From: an uncultured Lachnospiraceae bacterium
GTDB lineage: Bacteria > Bacillota > Clostridia > Lachnospirales > Lachnospiraceae
DNA: 35,919 nucleotides
Assembly (NCBI GenBank): GCA_910586715.1
Contig: CAJUJG010000002.1
Span: forward strand, 71,753 to 107,671
Reading direction: 5' to 3'
Shown here: positions 15,892 to 22,959 of the stretch, piece after piece
Numbering within the stretch: position 1 is the stretch's first letter
Layout: the number at the start of each line of letters is the position of its first letter
Notes under the pieces: generated by a model
What the model was told of the DNA's origin: nothing
The model's input: the letters and a program-made list of their open reading frames with translations, nothing else
Database searches by the model: none
Position numbers and translations under genes: made by a program

Positions 15892-15929
15892 CTTTTAAAA
15901 TACTTTGTTCTCAGTGACTCACACTTAAC

Positions 15930-17174
15930 TTATACCTCAGAAATGTCAATGTCCACGTTGCCCTGCTCTTCTCCTGACAGTGCAACACCTGCATCCTCAG
16001 CTGCGCTGACAAGCTCCGTCAGAGTCTGCGCCTCACTAATCGCTGCGGGTATTTCTACATCCGCTGCCGCTGCTGCTTCCTTAGCCGCAGCTTCTGCTTC
16101 CGCCGTTTCCGCAAGTTCAAGCAGCTGTTCCTGAATCTTAGGTACATTCTTAACTAAACCTAAGTTCACCATATCCCTTGCCACTGCTGCCGTCGCTGCT
16201 GCCTCCATATCAATCTTTGTCAACACAAGGCTGAGTTTTGATATATGGTTCTTAAGCAGCTCCATAACTTCTTTTGTACTCTTTGACTGGGAAATTGAAT
16301 AGTTCTTTACTGCCATAGTCTCAAGGTCTTTTGATATATTGTCAAGCTTGTTCTTGTTCGCAGTCCAACCTTCAGGGTCTGTTACTGCTAACGACATAGA
16401 CTCTGAACAGCCCTGGAACGTAGCAGCCCTGCCAGCCTGCACCTTGTCCGTACAGCCTTTACCATAGTCATAAATAACCTCCAAATACGGACATCCCTGC
16501 TTATGGAAATTAGCATCATCAATCAGGCTTGCGATAACCTGAGCTTTTGTATTCGACGGTTCAAATGATGCAACCTGCGCCTTTGTCCAATCCGGCTTAT
16601 CAACACCGTTTACTGCGACAATCGGAACCATCAGCACCTCTGTTGCCATTTTTACATCCCAGCCCTTAATTAACGGCTGCTTTGTAGGATAAATGCCGTT
16701 GTCAGGATTACCCTCATACTCAAGTTCGACATCCCTCAGCTTGGAAGCCAGCGCGATAGACATTTCCTCCATTGACTTGCCTGTTGCCTCAGCCTCAGCC
16801 TTTGCTTCACGCTCCACCTTTGCCTTTACAGCAGCTTCCTCCGCCTTGTACAATACTGATGCAATCCTTGCCCATACGTTAAGACCCGTAAAATCTTTAA
16901 GGCTGCCTGTTTCTGTAATCTCATAATTATCGAGCGCAACCCAGCTTGTCCTGAGTTTGGCGGCATCCAACGTATACCCCGGCTTGTATGTAAGCCGCAG
17001 GTCATCCTTCATTATGGAGTTTCCATCACCGTCAACACCATCCTCATACTGGTCAATCGGGAAAAATAAATGATACTTTGTTCCAAGCGCCGCAATCTTT
17101 GACATTGCGGTCAATGTTCTTTTGGAATCCCTTAAATGTGTCGCAGCTCTTAATCCACCTTTTACTACCTGCAT
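15930..17174 (-). CDS. Abundant 414-aa protein with acidic tail, possible ssDNA-binding protein
   Basis: This gene is its own transcription unit, with a 217-bp leader containing no other gene and a strong terminator behind it. Its codons are GC-richer than its neighbours', suggesting high expression. The product has an N-terminal basic part (residues 1-25), mixed strands and helices with aromatic residues, an Ala/Glu-rich helix (KAEEAAVKAKVEREAKAEAE), a second Ala-rich helix near the end (TAEAEAAAKEAAAAADVE) and a short acidic tail (GNVDIDISEV). Phage single-stranded DNA-binding proteins are commonly abundant, stand-alone and acid-tailed, and the replisome around it has no other SSB candidate. 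That is context only: I see no OB-fold motif, and the Ala-rich helices could equally suit a scaffold or structural protein. AAGGAG lies 9 bases before the ATG. Confidence 0.75.
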   Translation of the reverse strand: MQVVKGGLRAATHLRDSKRTLTAMSKIAALGTKYHLFFPIDQYEDGVDGDGNSIMKDDLRLTYKPGYTLDAAKLRTSWVALDNYEITETGSLKDFTGLNVWARIASVLYKAEEAAVKAKVEREAKAEAEATGKSMEEMSIALASKLRDVELEYEGNPDNGIYPTKQPLIKGWDVKMATEVLMVPIVAVNGVDKPDWTKAQVASFEPSNTKAQVIASLIDDANFHKQGCPYLEVIYDYGKGCTDKVQAGRAATFQGCSESMSLAVTDPEGWTANKNKLDNISKDLETMAVKNYSISQSKSTKEVMELLKNHISKLSLVLTKIDMEAAATAAVARDMVNLGLVKNVPKIQEQLLELAETAEAEAAAKEAAAAADVEIPAAISEAQTLTELVSAAEDAGVALSGEEQGNVDIDISEV

Positions 17175-17391
17175 AATTTTGTTCTCCTTTTTGTTTGTTT
17201 TTGTTTGTTTATTTGTTTGTATTCAGTTGTAGGTTTATCCGTCCACTGTTATATAAAAGTCACTCTGACTTCTTCACTTTTATATGGCGCGTGAGTACTG
17301 CTTTTTTACTCTGAAACAAGTTATTTTGTATGACAGTAATTTAACGCCAACAGCTTACCTGCCTGTATTATGCACAACACATTCAGAAACA
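17175..17391 (-). promoter_or_regulatory. Leader and promoter region of the 414-aa gene
   Basis: These 217 bases hold no supported gene. On the minus strand, 17220 to 17188 is an almost pure (CAAA)n-type unstructured stretch leading into AAGGAG and the ATG. This is typical of a leader that stays open for ribosomes. Further upstream are AT-rich TATA-like boxes within a 10-bp inverted repeat (17251-17285). A promoter must lie here, since the gene is isolated, but I cannot assign clear -35 and -10 boxes. The rest, 17286-17391, shows nothing further that I can name. Confidence 0.6.
17251..17285. repeat. 10-bp inverted repeat in the leader of the 414-aa gene
   Basis: ATATAAAAGT at 17251-17260 and its exact reverse complement ACTTTTATAT at 17276-17285 are separated by 15 bases. 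The arms are AT-rich and contain TATA-like boxes in both orientations. It could be a dimeric repressor operator or a transcribed hairpin; the symmetric arms favour an operator. Confidence 0.75.
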
Positions 17392-18057
17392 TTACTTCTT
17401 TATACAGCTATCGAGTATGTTGTCAATTTCATTCCTGTCTTTTACGGAAATGCTGCCTTCTATAATTTTATCTGCTATCTGATATAACCTACCTACTTTT
17501 TCAACACAGCTAAAATCCATGTACCCTACATCATATCTAACAAGAATGCACTCCGACGCCATAAACGCAACCACCATGTTTCCCTCATAAAATGGCGATG
17601 ATTCCAAAATAAACTTAAACAGATTCTTCGCAACCTTTTTCTTATCAGGATCACTCTGAACAATATCCATCTTTTCCTGTAGTTCATTGCTTCCAATTGC
17701 AATCGGACATTTCCTATGCACGCCGCCAAAAGAAGTATACCCCTGCCGTAACACCCCCGCAGTATTGTCCCATTCACCCTTTAAAACTTTATGCATCTTA
17801 CATAGTGCAGCTACATTTAGCTTATCCGTACACACAATCCATTCTTTCACAAAATTAAACAAACTGTCTACTGCATATACAAATGCTACAATCTCACCGG
17901 TTGTTAAGACAAGCTGATTTGTCAGGATACGCTCTACTGATTTGGTATCAATGTCCCGCATATCCGTCAGCCACGCTAATGCCCTAATATTCTCATATTC
18001 ACTGTCAACCATTTTAGGCAACAGCTTATACTTACCACTACACACACTTTCACGCAT
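17392..18057 (-). CDS. Fic/Doc-family protein with a degenerate active-site motif
   Basis: This 221-aa protein has the Fic layout: helix AALCKMHKVLKGEW (84-97) where Fic has L-x-x-h-H-x-x-L, then AGVLRQGYTSFGG (100-112) matching the G-x-h-R-x-x-x-V-x-I-x-G strand-loop. At 154-165 comes SPFYEGNMVVAF where active Fic has HPFxxGNGRxxR. So the catalytic His is Ser, the second Gly is Met, and the Arg is Val, while P-F-x-x-G-N is kept. Fic enzymes transfer AMP, UMP or phosphate to hydroxyl groups; losing the His should abolish this. It may be a binding-only or regulatory pseudo-Fic. AAGGAGG precedes the ATG. A 57-aa orphan lies 10 bases upstream, where an antitoxin could be, but it shows no Phd-like features. 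Confidence 0.7.
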   Translation of the reverse strand: MRESVCSGKYKLLPKMVDSEYENIRALAWLTDMRDIDTKSVERILTNQLVLTTGEIVAFVYAVDSLFNFVKEWIVCTDKLNVAALCKMHKVLKGEWDNTAGVLRQGYTSFGGVHRKCPIAIGSNELQEKMDIVQSDPDKKKVAKNLFKFILESSPFYEGNMVVAFMASECILVRYDVGYMDFSCVEKVGRLYQIADKIIEGSISVKDRNEIDNILDSCIKK

Positions 18058-18067
18058 AGCACCCTCC

Positions 18068-18241
18068 TTAAAAAACTGTAGCTCTACAATTCTTGCTCTT
18101 ATCGTCTATATCTCTCGGGACATATTTAAGCTCTACACTTTTTACGTCACCTTTATCATCTGAATGGACTTTCAAATCTATAAGTTCCAACTTATCAACT
18201 ACTTCTTTTAACGGCTTACTGTAAACATCAACCAACTTCAT
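18068..18241 (-). CDS. Unrecognised 57-aa protein
   Basis: The start is the ATG preceded by GGAGG at 8 bases; an earlier ATG at 18256 would place that site inside the gene. The product is hydrophilic with many Lys, Asp and Val residues, and may form one helix followed by strands (SVELKYVPRD). No motif is seen. Its place directly upstream of the Fic-like gene suggests a partner or antitoxin, which is only a guess. Confidence 0.6.
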   Translation of the reverse strand: MKLVDVYSKPLKEVVDKLELIDLKVHSDDKGDVKSVELKYVPRDIDDKSKNCRATVF

Positions 18242-18266
18242 TTTAAATTCCTCCATACTTAAACTA

Positions 18267-18764
18267 CTATCTCATACAATTATCCAACGCATGCTCTTTC
18301 TCAGGACATTCCGTTACACCATCTACTATATCGGCTGTCCTGCTAGACTTATAGGAAGGCGCTTCAGGAATGCCAGCACTCAAGTTTATCTTTGGTACTA
18401 AAGACCGTAACTTCTCACCCAGCTTTTTAAAACACCCCATCTTACCGTCTATATTATCTTCCAGTAACCCCAACTTCTCACATAGACTCTCTGACAGACA
18501 TTGCAGTACATCATTTATATACTCCGGTTGAGCAGACTCTTCCTTATAACGGATTTTTACGTAATACACTCTTCCATCTTCTACATCAAGCGCAACGCAG
18601 GTTTCCTTCTGTTTCATACAAATGCCATACAAATGCTGACATAACGCTGATATCGCAACGCAGTTTGCACGCAGTTTAAAACACTCATACTCAACCTCCT
18701 CGTTATCTCCTTTTTCAGTAAGTAGTAAACACCTGACTTCCTTATTCTCATACACACTCCACAT
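18267..18764 (-). CDS. Unrecognised 165-aa protein
   Basis: I chose the ATG 8 bases after GAGG; GTG and ATG codons at 18773 and 18770 are too close to it. The protein is a soluble alpha-beta protein with several cysteines (CLLL, CFKL, CQHLYGIC, CDN in the tail), and strand-rich residues 1-65 could form a small domain. No known family. It follows the primase with a short overlap or gap and is probably in the replication operon. Confidence 0.62.
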   Translation of the reverse strand: MWSVYENKEVRCLLLTEKGDNEEVEYECFKLRANCVAISALCQHLYGICMKQKETCVALDVEDGRVYYVKIRYKEESAQPEYINDVLQCLSESLCEKLGLLEDNIDGKMGCFKKLGEKLRSLVPKINLSAGIPEAPSYKSSRTADIVDGVTECPEKEHALDNCMR

Positions 18765-18769
18765 AACCA

Positions 18770-19606
18770 TCACCTCACTCGTATTGTGCTAAAATTTTTA
18801 AAGGGGTTTACAGCTACATCCCTAAGCTCCTGCTGAAATATTTTTTCAGCTTTATGTTCTTCAAGCCGTCTGGTATCATCAACATCCTTCGCCAGCACCG
18901 ACTGAATCACCCGGGCTTTTGGTAAATGCTTCTTCGCCAAATACACCAAATGTTCTCCTGCAGGATTTAATCCCTCAAAATCATCTGCGGTTTTACCTAC
19001 GATATCGTTATCAGGAATTATAATAAGTCTGTCCTGAATTCTTTTGAGAATCTCAATGACATACCGGCTCAAACCTGACGTAAGCAACGCAATCGACTGC
19101 AGACCTATGCTCCTAAGGTAAAGGCAACACACAATACCTTCCACAACATACACCGGCGCACTGCTGCTATAATACTCCGCAAGCTTTTCCATACCGTAAA
19201 ACGTTGTTTCTTTTGCTTTATACCCACTGTTTTTTGAATCAAGGTATTTTGGTTTCTCAAACTTATCCCAACCACAAAAACCCATTACCTGCTTCCTCAC
19301 ATCTTTTACTGGATAGACAACCCTTCCCGCATAGATAACATTTCTGCCTTTCACCATTCCAAGCGAATCATGACGGAACGCTTCCGGAATATCATCAACC
19401 GCAATGCCTTCATCCACAAAAAATACGTCGTGCTCTTCTGCAATACTCCAAGGCAGCTGTCTCTCTTTTACAAAAGCAACATCGACGTACTCTCTGTAAT
19501 ATTTCTGATTTTTGAAAAACTCTACTATACTTCCCAAATCCTCACGTGTCTTTTCTACTGAAAATTCTTTTTCTGCCAAAAGCTGCATTTCCTTAAAAGA
19601 CATCAT
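18770..19606 (-). CDS. DnaG-type primase core (TOPRIM domain), no zinc finger
   Basis: This 278-aa protein has the bacterial primase core. RNVIYAGRVVYPVKD (88-102) resembles the DnaG segment just before TOPRIM. YVVEGIVCCLYL (153-164) has the TOPRIM Glu at 156, with SIALLTSGLS next, and PDNDIVGKTADD (198-209) has the D-x-D (D199, D201). DnaG primases make RNA primers for replication. The N-terminal zinc-binding domain is missing, and there is no fused helicase as in T7 gp4. An N-terminal approximately 85-residue extension is of unknown role. The replicative helicase partner is not seen here. The ribosome binding site is unusual: a run of eight G (19616-19623) 9 bases before the ATG. Confidence 0.85.
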   Translation of the reverse strand: MMSFKEMQLLAEKEFSVEKTREDLGSIVEFFKNQKYYREYVDVAFVKERQLPWSIAEEHDVFFVDEGIAVDDIPEAFRHDSLGMVKGRNVIYAGRVVYPVKDVRKQVMGFCGWDKFEKPKYLDSKNSGYKAKETTFYGMEKLAEYYSSSAPVYVVEGIVCCLYLRSIGLQSIALLTSGLSRYVIEILKRIQDRLIIIPDNDIVGKTADDFEGLNPAGEHLVYLAKKHLPKARVIQSVLAKDVDDTRRLEEHKAEKIFQQELRDVAVNPFKNFSTIRVR

Positions 19607-19615
19607 TTGCCGCCA

Positions 19616-19623
19616 CCCCCCCC
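19616..19623. promoter_or_regulatory. G8 tract at the ribosome binding site of the primase gene
   Basis: The minus strand reads TTGGGGGGGGTGGCGGCAA before the primase ATG, in the 27-base gap after the 95-aa gene. A purine-rich SD would be expected here, and instead there are eight consecutive G residues in an otherwise AT-rich sequence. Such tracts can change length by replication slippage. Confidence 0.7.
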
Positions 19624-19633
19624 AACCAAGCAG

Positions 19634-19921
19634 TTAAACTACAATGTAACCGTCACTGCATACGGTTATCCTGCCTGTTTCAAGCCGCTCAAATTTTAAA
19701 GGAAGGGAGCTCACTTTTAACGGGCTCACCACATCTGCACTGGGAATCGTCTTTTCCAACGTACTGACTGCATTTATCCCCTGCGTCAATTCCCGTCTGC
19801 GCTGACTTGCCATCCTGTTAACCTGATTACTGTCTTCTCCGTTTTTGATTAACTCCCTTTTTATCTTGTAAATTTCCGCTATCGTATCTGCTCCAGCAAA
19901 AGCATTTGCCAAATCCACCAT
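19634..19921 (-). CDS. Unrecognised 95-aa protein
   Basis: I use the ATG 9 bases after GGGAGG; the GTG at 19930 is an alternative. The product is a small protein with two helices (NAFAGADTIAEIYKIKREL and QVNRMASQRRREL) and a strand-rich end. The second helix is arginine-rich and could touch nucleic acid, but there is no recognisable motif. It lies between a 229-aa orphan and the primase. Confidence 0.6.
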   Translation of the reverse strand: MVDLANAFAGADTIAEIYKIKRELIKNGEDSNQVNRMASQRRRELTQGINAVSTLEKTIPSADVVSPLKVSSLPLKFERLETGRITVCSDGYIVV

Positions 19922-19922
19922 T

Positions 19923-20609
19923 TTAAACACCCTCCCTGCTTTTTAATAACTTTATGTATCCGCCAAGATTTCTGTCATCGTTGGCTACTATCTTGTCATT
20001 CATAAAAAGTTTTATGATTTCCATCATATTAGGTATCGCCAATCGCCAAAACATTTTCGGATTTTCCATAAGCATACGAATTGTATACGGATCATCAATC
20101 CCTATTGTTTTTATTTCACGAAATTCATCCCACATGAAATTCTGCAAATCAACAAACATATGTACCGCTTTACCTTCATGTGCTTCCTCAAAAAGTAAGA
20201 ACTTCCTGCTGCCAGCTGCTCTCTGTCTCTTCATATCCGGATATAAATAATCCAACAATGATTGCCACAATACAATATAAGCGATATCACCTGTTTTCAG
20301 CTTTGCATCAAACAGCCATGCCGTAAAATGCACAATATCCAAAACCACTCTTTTCTGTACATCCGCAGCACTTCCGGCTGGTTTAAAAACCAGCTTGGAA
20401 CATCCCGTGTTATTTACATCCTTTATCTGATTGACAAGAGTTTCCGGTTCATGCGCCGCAATATTCCTTATAAGTTTGATACAGTTTTTAAAAGATATGA
20501 TTTCGGCAACATTATCCTCCTCCTGTATTCCAATAAAGATGCTCGGAAGCAGCCGTACATTCCGTGTCTTTGAAAACTCTAAAATTAAATTTTGTGTATT
20601 TTTAGTCAT
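19923..20609 (-). CDS. Unrecognised 228-aa protein
   Basis: The start is the ATG with AGGAGG 5 bases upstream. The protein is soluble, mainly helical, with a WRLAIPNMMEIIKLF helix and several aromatic residues. I find no catalytic or DNA-binding motif. It sits in the replication operon between the DEDDh exonuclease and the primase, so it could be a primase or helicase accessory. That is context only. Confidence 0.62.
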   Translation of the reverse strand: MTKNTQNLILEFSKTRNVRLLPSIFIGIQEEDNVAEIISFKNCIKLIRNIAAHEPETLVNQIKDVNNTGCSKLVFKPAGSAADVQKRVVLDIVHFTAWLFDAKLKTGDIAYIVLWQSLLDYLYPDMKRQRAAGSRKFLLFEEAHEGKAVHMFVDLQNFMWDEFREIKTIGIDDPYTIRMLMENPKMFWRLAIPNMMEIIKLFMNDKIVANDDRNLGGYIKLLKSREGV

Positions 20610-20618
20610 ATTCACCTC

Positions 20619-21242
20619 CTAAATATCCAAGCCATAATGTTCTACTGCGTAGTTCAGCAGTAACAATGTCATATATGCATCATACAATGCACCATGCGCT
20701 TTTACCTGTCCTTGTACTTCGCCCATCTCAAGACTGAACTGCTTTTTAATATCTTCCTGCAAAAGCCCTGTCATACATACCAGTTCCTCAAGCTTACCGC
20801 TTTTTCTTGTAACCTCGCCATACATTGCTTTATAATATTCCCTGTACTTTGGAGCGTACAGCGTCTGTAGGTCAAGTGTCGCCATTATCACAATGCTGGG
20901 AACTCCTTTAGCATACCGCCTAAGAAAATTTGTTATAACAGGTATATCAAACTTATCCGAGTTCTTTCCTATTATAATACCTTTATACATTAACGTATAA
21001 AGTTTCACGAGATTACTGCAAAATGTCTCTTCATCAGGGCACTTCTCGTTTAGGAACTCTTCTGTCAGACCGTGCACTTCAAAAGCTGCATTCCTTATAG
21101 TCCACTCCGGTCTGTAAAAATAAATCTCGCCTTTCCGTATCACTTCACGTTTCTTGTTTATTTGGATATAACCTACCTCCAGCACTTCACTAAACTGGGT
21201 ACTCAATCCGTTTGTTTCCACGTCTATAACCGTATATAACAT
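20619..21242 (-). CDS. DEDDh 3'-5' exonuclease (DnaQ-like)
   Basis: This 207-aa protein starts at the ATG 7 bases after AAGGAG, which removes an 11-residue extension that would overlap the previous gene. MLYTVIDVETNGLS carries the Exo I D7 and E9. GKNSDKFDIPVI has the Exo II Asp (D99), and AHGALYDAYMTLLLL has H183 and D188 of Exo III (DEDDh). This is the proofreading fold of DnaQ and of PolC exonuclease domains. The polymerase in this operon lacks its own exonuclease domain, so this protein is a good candidate for supplying proofreading in trans. It could also be an RNase such as oligoribonuclease. Confidence 0.85.
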   Translation of the reverse strand: MLYTVIDVETNGLSTQFSEVLEVGYIQINKKREVIRKGEIYFYRPEWTIRNAAFEVHGLTEEFLNEKCPDEETFCSNLVKLYTLMYKGIIIGKNSDKFDIPVITNFLRRYAKGVPSIVIMATLDLQTLYAPKYREYYKAMYGEVTRKSGKLEELVCMTGLLQEDIKKQFSLEMGEVQGQVKAHGALYDAYMTLLLLNYAVEHYGLDI

Positions 21243-21259
21243 CAGCCGACTCCTTTTCA

Positions 21260-21922
21260 CTAAACTTTTCTGCACGGCAGCATTTTCTTGCTGGATGAGC
21301 AGCAGTTTTTAAGCGTACCTGCTATGGCATCCAAATCAAGTCGGAACTCTGCCGGCTTATCAAACCGTTTTATAGTTGCTTCCAAACCGTCCAACGTTGT
21401 GACTTTAATATACTCACGCTGCCAGTCACTCCGCTTATCTTTAACCGTACACTGATCCACAAAAACAACCACAGGAACAATATACTTGCTTTCACCATTG
21501 CAGATTGACTTAAAAAGAGAGGAATACAAATGCCTGCAATGCATCTCATTTTGATGCACCGGCGACTTATCCACCTTAAAACATCCGTCAATGGCTTCAT
21601 CCGTAAGCACAATCTCTCTTGCCTTATAAGCTTTCACTTCTATCGGAAAAATCCTGTAGGGTGTCACAAGCAAAACATCTATTTCTGTTGTTGAACCTAC
21701 ATTCTCTAAGTAAAACTGTCCATTTGCGTGGCGTTTTATATTACCGGGCAGCTTTGCATCCACAGGGTACTCATAGGAATGATACAGTATACCGCCTTCT
21801 ATCTGATAAATTTTTTCACATATAGCGAACACTGCATTTTCCCCGTATTCACCTTTAGCAGTGCCACCAACCTGCGCCATCTGTCCCAGTACTGCATTCA
21901 CCGTATTCTCAAACTTGCCCAT
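21260..21922 (-). CDS. NERD-domain nuclease-like protein
   Basis: This 220-aa protein (ATG start chosen after GAGAGG) contains a NERD domain. GEYGENAVFAICEK (24-37) holds the first conserved Glu. TTEIDVLLVTPYRIFPIEVKAY (about 78-99) has the D82 and E95-x-K97 of the PD-(D/E)xK nuclease fold. NERD proteins are common in plasmids and phages and are probably nucleases acting on DNA or RNA, though the substrate is often unknown. A Cys/Ser-rich end (NCCSSSKKMLPC) might bind zinc. It lies between the RNase H-related gene and the exonuclease in the replication operon, so a role in DNA end or primer processing is plausible. Confidence 0.75.
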   Translation of the reverse strand: MGKFENTVNAVLGQMAQVGGTAKGEYGENAVFAICEKIYQIEGGILYHSYEYPVDAKLPGNIKRHANGQFYLENVGSTTEIDVLLVTPYRIFPIEVKAYKAREIVLTDEAIDGCFKVDKSPVHQNEMHCRHLYSSLFKSICNGESKYIVPVVVFVDQCTVKDKRSDWQREYIKVTTLDGLEATIKRFDKPAEFRLDLDAIAGTLKNCCSSSKKMLPCRKV

Positions 21923-22490
21923 ACTCACCTCTCTTTTCACTTACCGTAAAAGACACTCCGCCCAAACGGTCTGCTATATCTCTCTGCAGTCCTCTAATGA
22001 AATGATTCTTTCCTGTATACTTGGCAGCTGCCAAATATACGCTGATATCCGGTACCGTTATATCTATGTCTATGATATTGCCGAGTATCTTTAATATCCT
22101 TCTGATTGCAACACAATGACTGCTTATTGACAAATCATTAACTCTCACGCCTGAAACTTTTATTTTTAACAGCTCTGGTCTTGCATCTATCTTAACACCG
22201 TCATCTGGAAAAACTTTTATAAAACCAATACTGCCTGTATACACATTGTAATAAATCGTATTATCCCAAATGTAATACTCCACAACAGCATAACCGCTTT
22301 TTGCAGTATCACCATACTTTTTGAATGAAGGGTCGTACGGAGCTCTCGCATTTGCTGCCAGCCACTTCCTTGCCTCTTCTTCGGTAGAACACCTACAGAA
22401 TTTAGGATACGGATAAACTGCCAGTATGCTGTCAAGTTTACGCTGCGTCTTACAGACAGCCTGCATACCATTTGCTATCACCGCAAACAT
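21909..22490 (-). CDS. Stand-alone RNase H hybrid-binding (viroplasmin-like) domain protein
   Basis: This 193-aa protein starts at an ATG with GGAGG 5 bases upstream. Residues 1-50 match the RNase H1 N-terminal hybrid-binding domain: MFAVIANGMQAVCKTQRKLD, then VYPYPKFCRCSTEEEARKWL, whose F-x-x-x-x-x-G and K/F-x-C/S-F/S-x-x-x-E-E-A-x-x-x-L layout is typical. The rest is an unknown strand-rich domain (WDNTIYYNVYTGSIGFI). Here the binding domain is a separate gene, directly after the catalytic RNase H gene (4-base overlap of signals), so the usual single-chain architecture is divided and in the opposite order. It probably tethers the RNase H or polymerase to RNA-DNA hybrids. Confidence 0.68.
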   Translation of the reverse strand: MFAVIANGMQAVCKTQRKLDSILAVYPYPKFCRCSTEEEARKWLAANARAPYDPSFKKYGDTAKSGYAVVEYYIWDNTIYYNVYTGSIGFIKVFPDDGVKIDARPELLKIKVSGVRVNDLSISSHCVAIRRILKILGNIIDIDITVPDISVYLAAAKYTGKNHFIRGLQRDIADRLGGVSFTVSEKRGEYGQV

Positions 22491-22491
22491 T

Positions 22492-22941
22492 TCAACCTCC
22501 CGCCAGTGCATTTCTAAGTGCATATTTCGCAAGCCTGTCTGCATATTTATTTACACCCGCACCGCCTAAATGCCCTTTCACACGTTTTACCTTCACAATA
22601 CATCCAACATTGCATAACTCAAGATACTTGTTCGTTGCAAACTGCGTAACTTTATCATATGCTTTCAATCCGCCAAGCTCCCTTGCTTTTGCCAAATAAC
22701 GCGCCGCATCACGACTGTCAGTTATAAAAATAACCACATCTTCTTTTGTAACCCCTATATCATCCAGCAGATACTCTGCAGCGCTTCCAATTGCTATTGT
22801 TTCCGCACTGTTCGACTGAGTACCGTTAAAAACGTATGATTTGGCAGTTACAAAGTCTTCATCAGTTAAAATAACAAAAGCAGCTGAAATCTTTGATTTT
22901 GCTGCGCTGTGTGCTCCATCTGTGAATACTCTATAAACCAT
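22492..22941 (-). CDS. RNase H (type I)
   Basis: This 149-aa protein (ATG chosen 6 bases after GGAGG) has the full RNase HI active site: D8 in VFTDGA, E47 in SNSAETIA, D75 in IFITDSRDA, H124 in VKGHLGGAG, and D135 in NKYADRLAKYA. The length fits bacterial RNase HI (about 155 aa). It removes RNA primers from replication intermediates and lies between the DNA polymerase and the hybrid-binding-domain gene. The basic handle loop is short. Confidence 0.93.
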   Translation of the reverse strand: MVYRVFTDGAHSAAKSKISAAFVILTDEDFVTAKSYVFNGTQSNSAETIAIGSAAEYLLDDIGVTKEDVVIFITDSRDAARYLAKARELGGLKAYDKVTQFATNKYLELCNVGCIVKVKRVKGHLGGAGVNKYADRLAKYALRNALAGG

Positions 22942-22959
22942 AAACATCCTCCACCTTAC

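Noticed and set aside
17284..17487. Plus-strand open frame of 67 codons in the leader region
   Set aside because: It has no ribosome binding site and mostly runs antisense to the Fic-like gene; no support as a gene.
18068..18241. Antitoxin partner of the Fic-like protein
   Set aside because: Position suits a Phd-like antitoxin, but no DNA-binding or Fic-blocking motif ((S/T)xxxE(G/N)) is visible.
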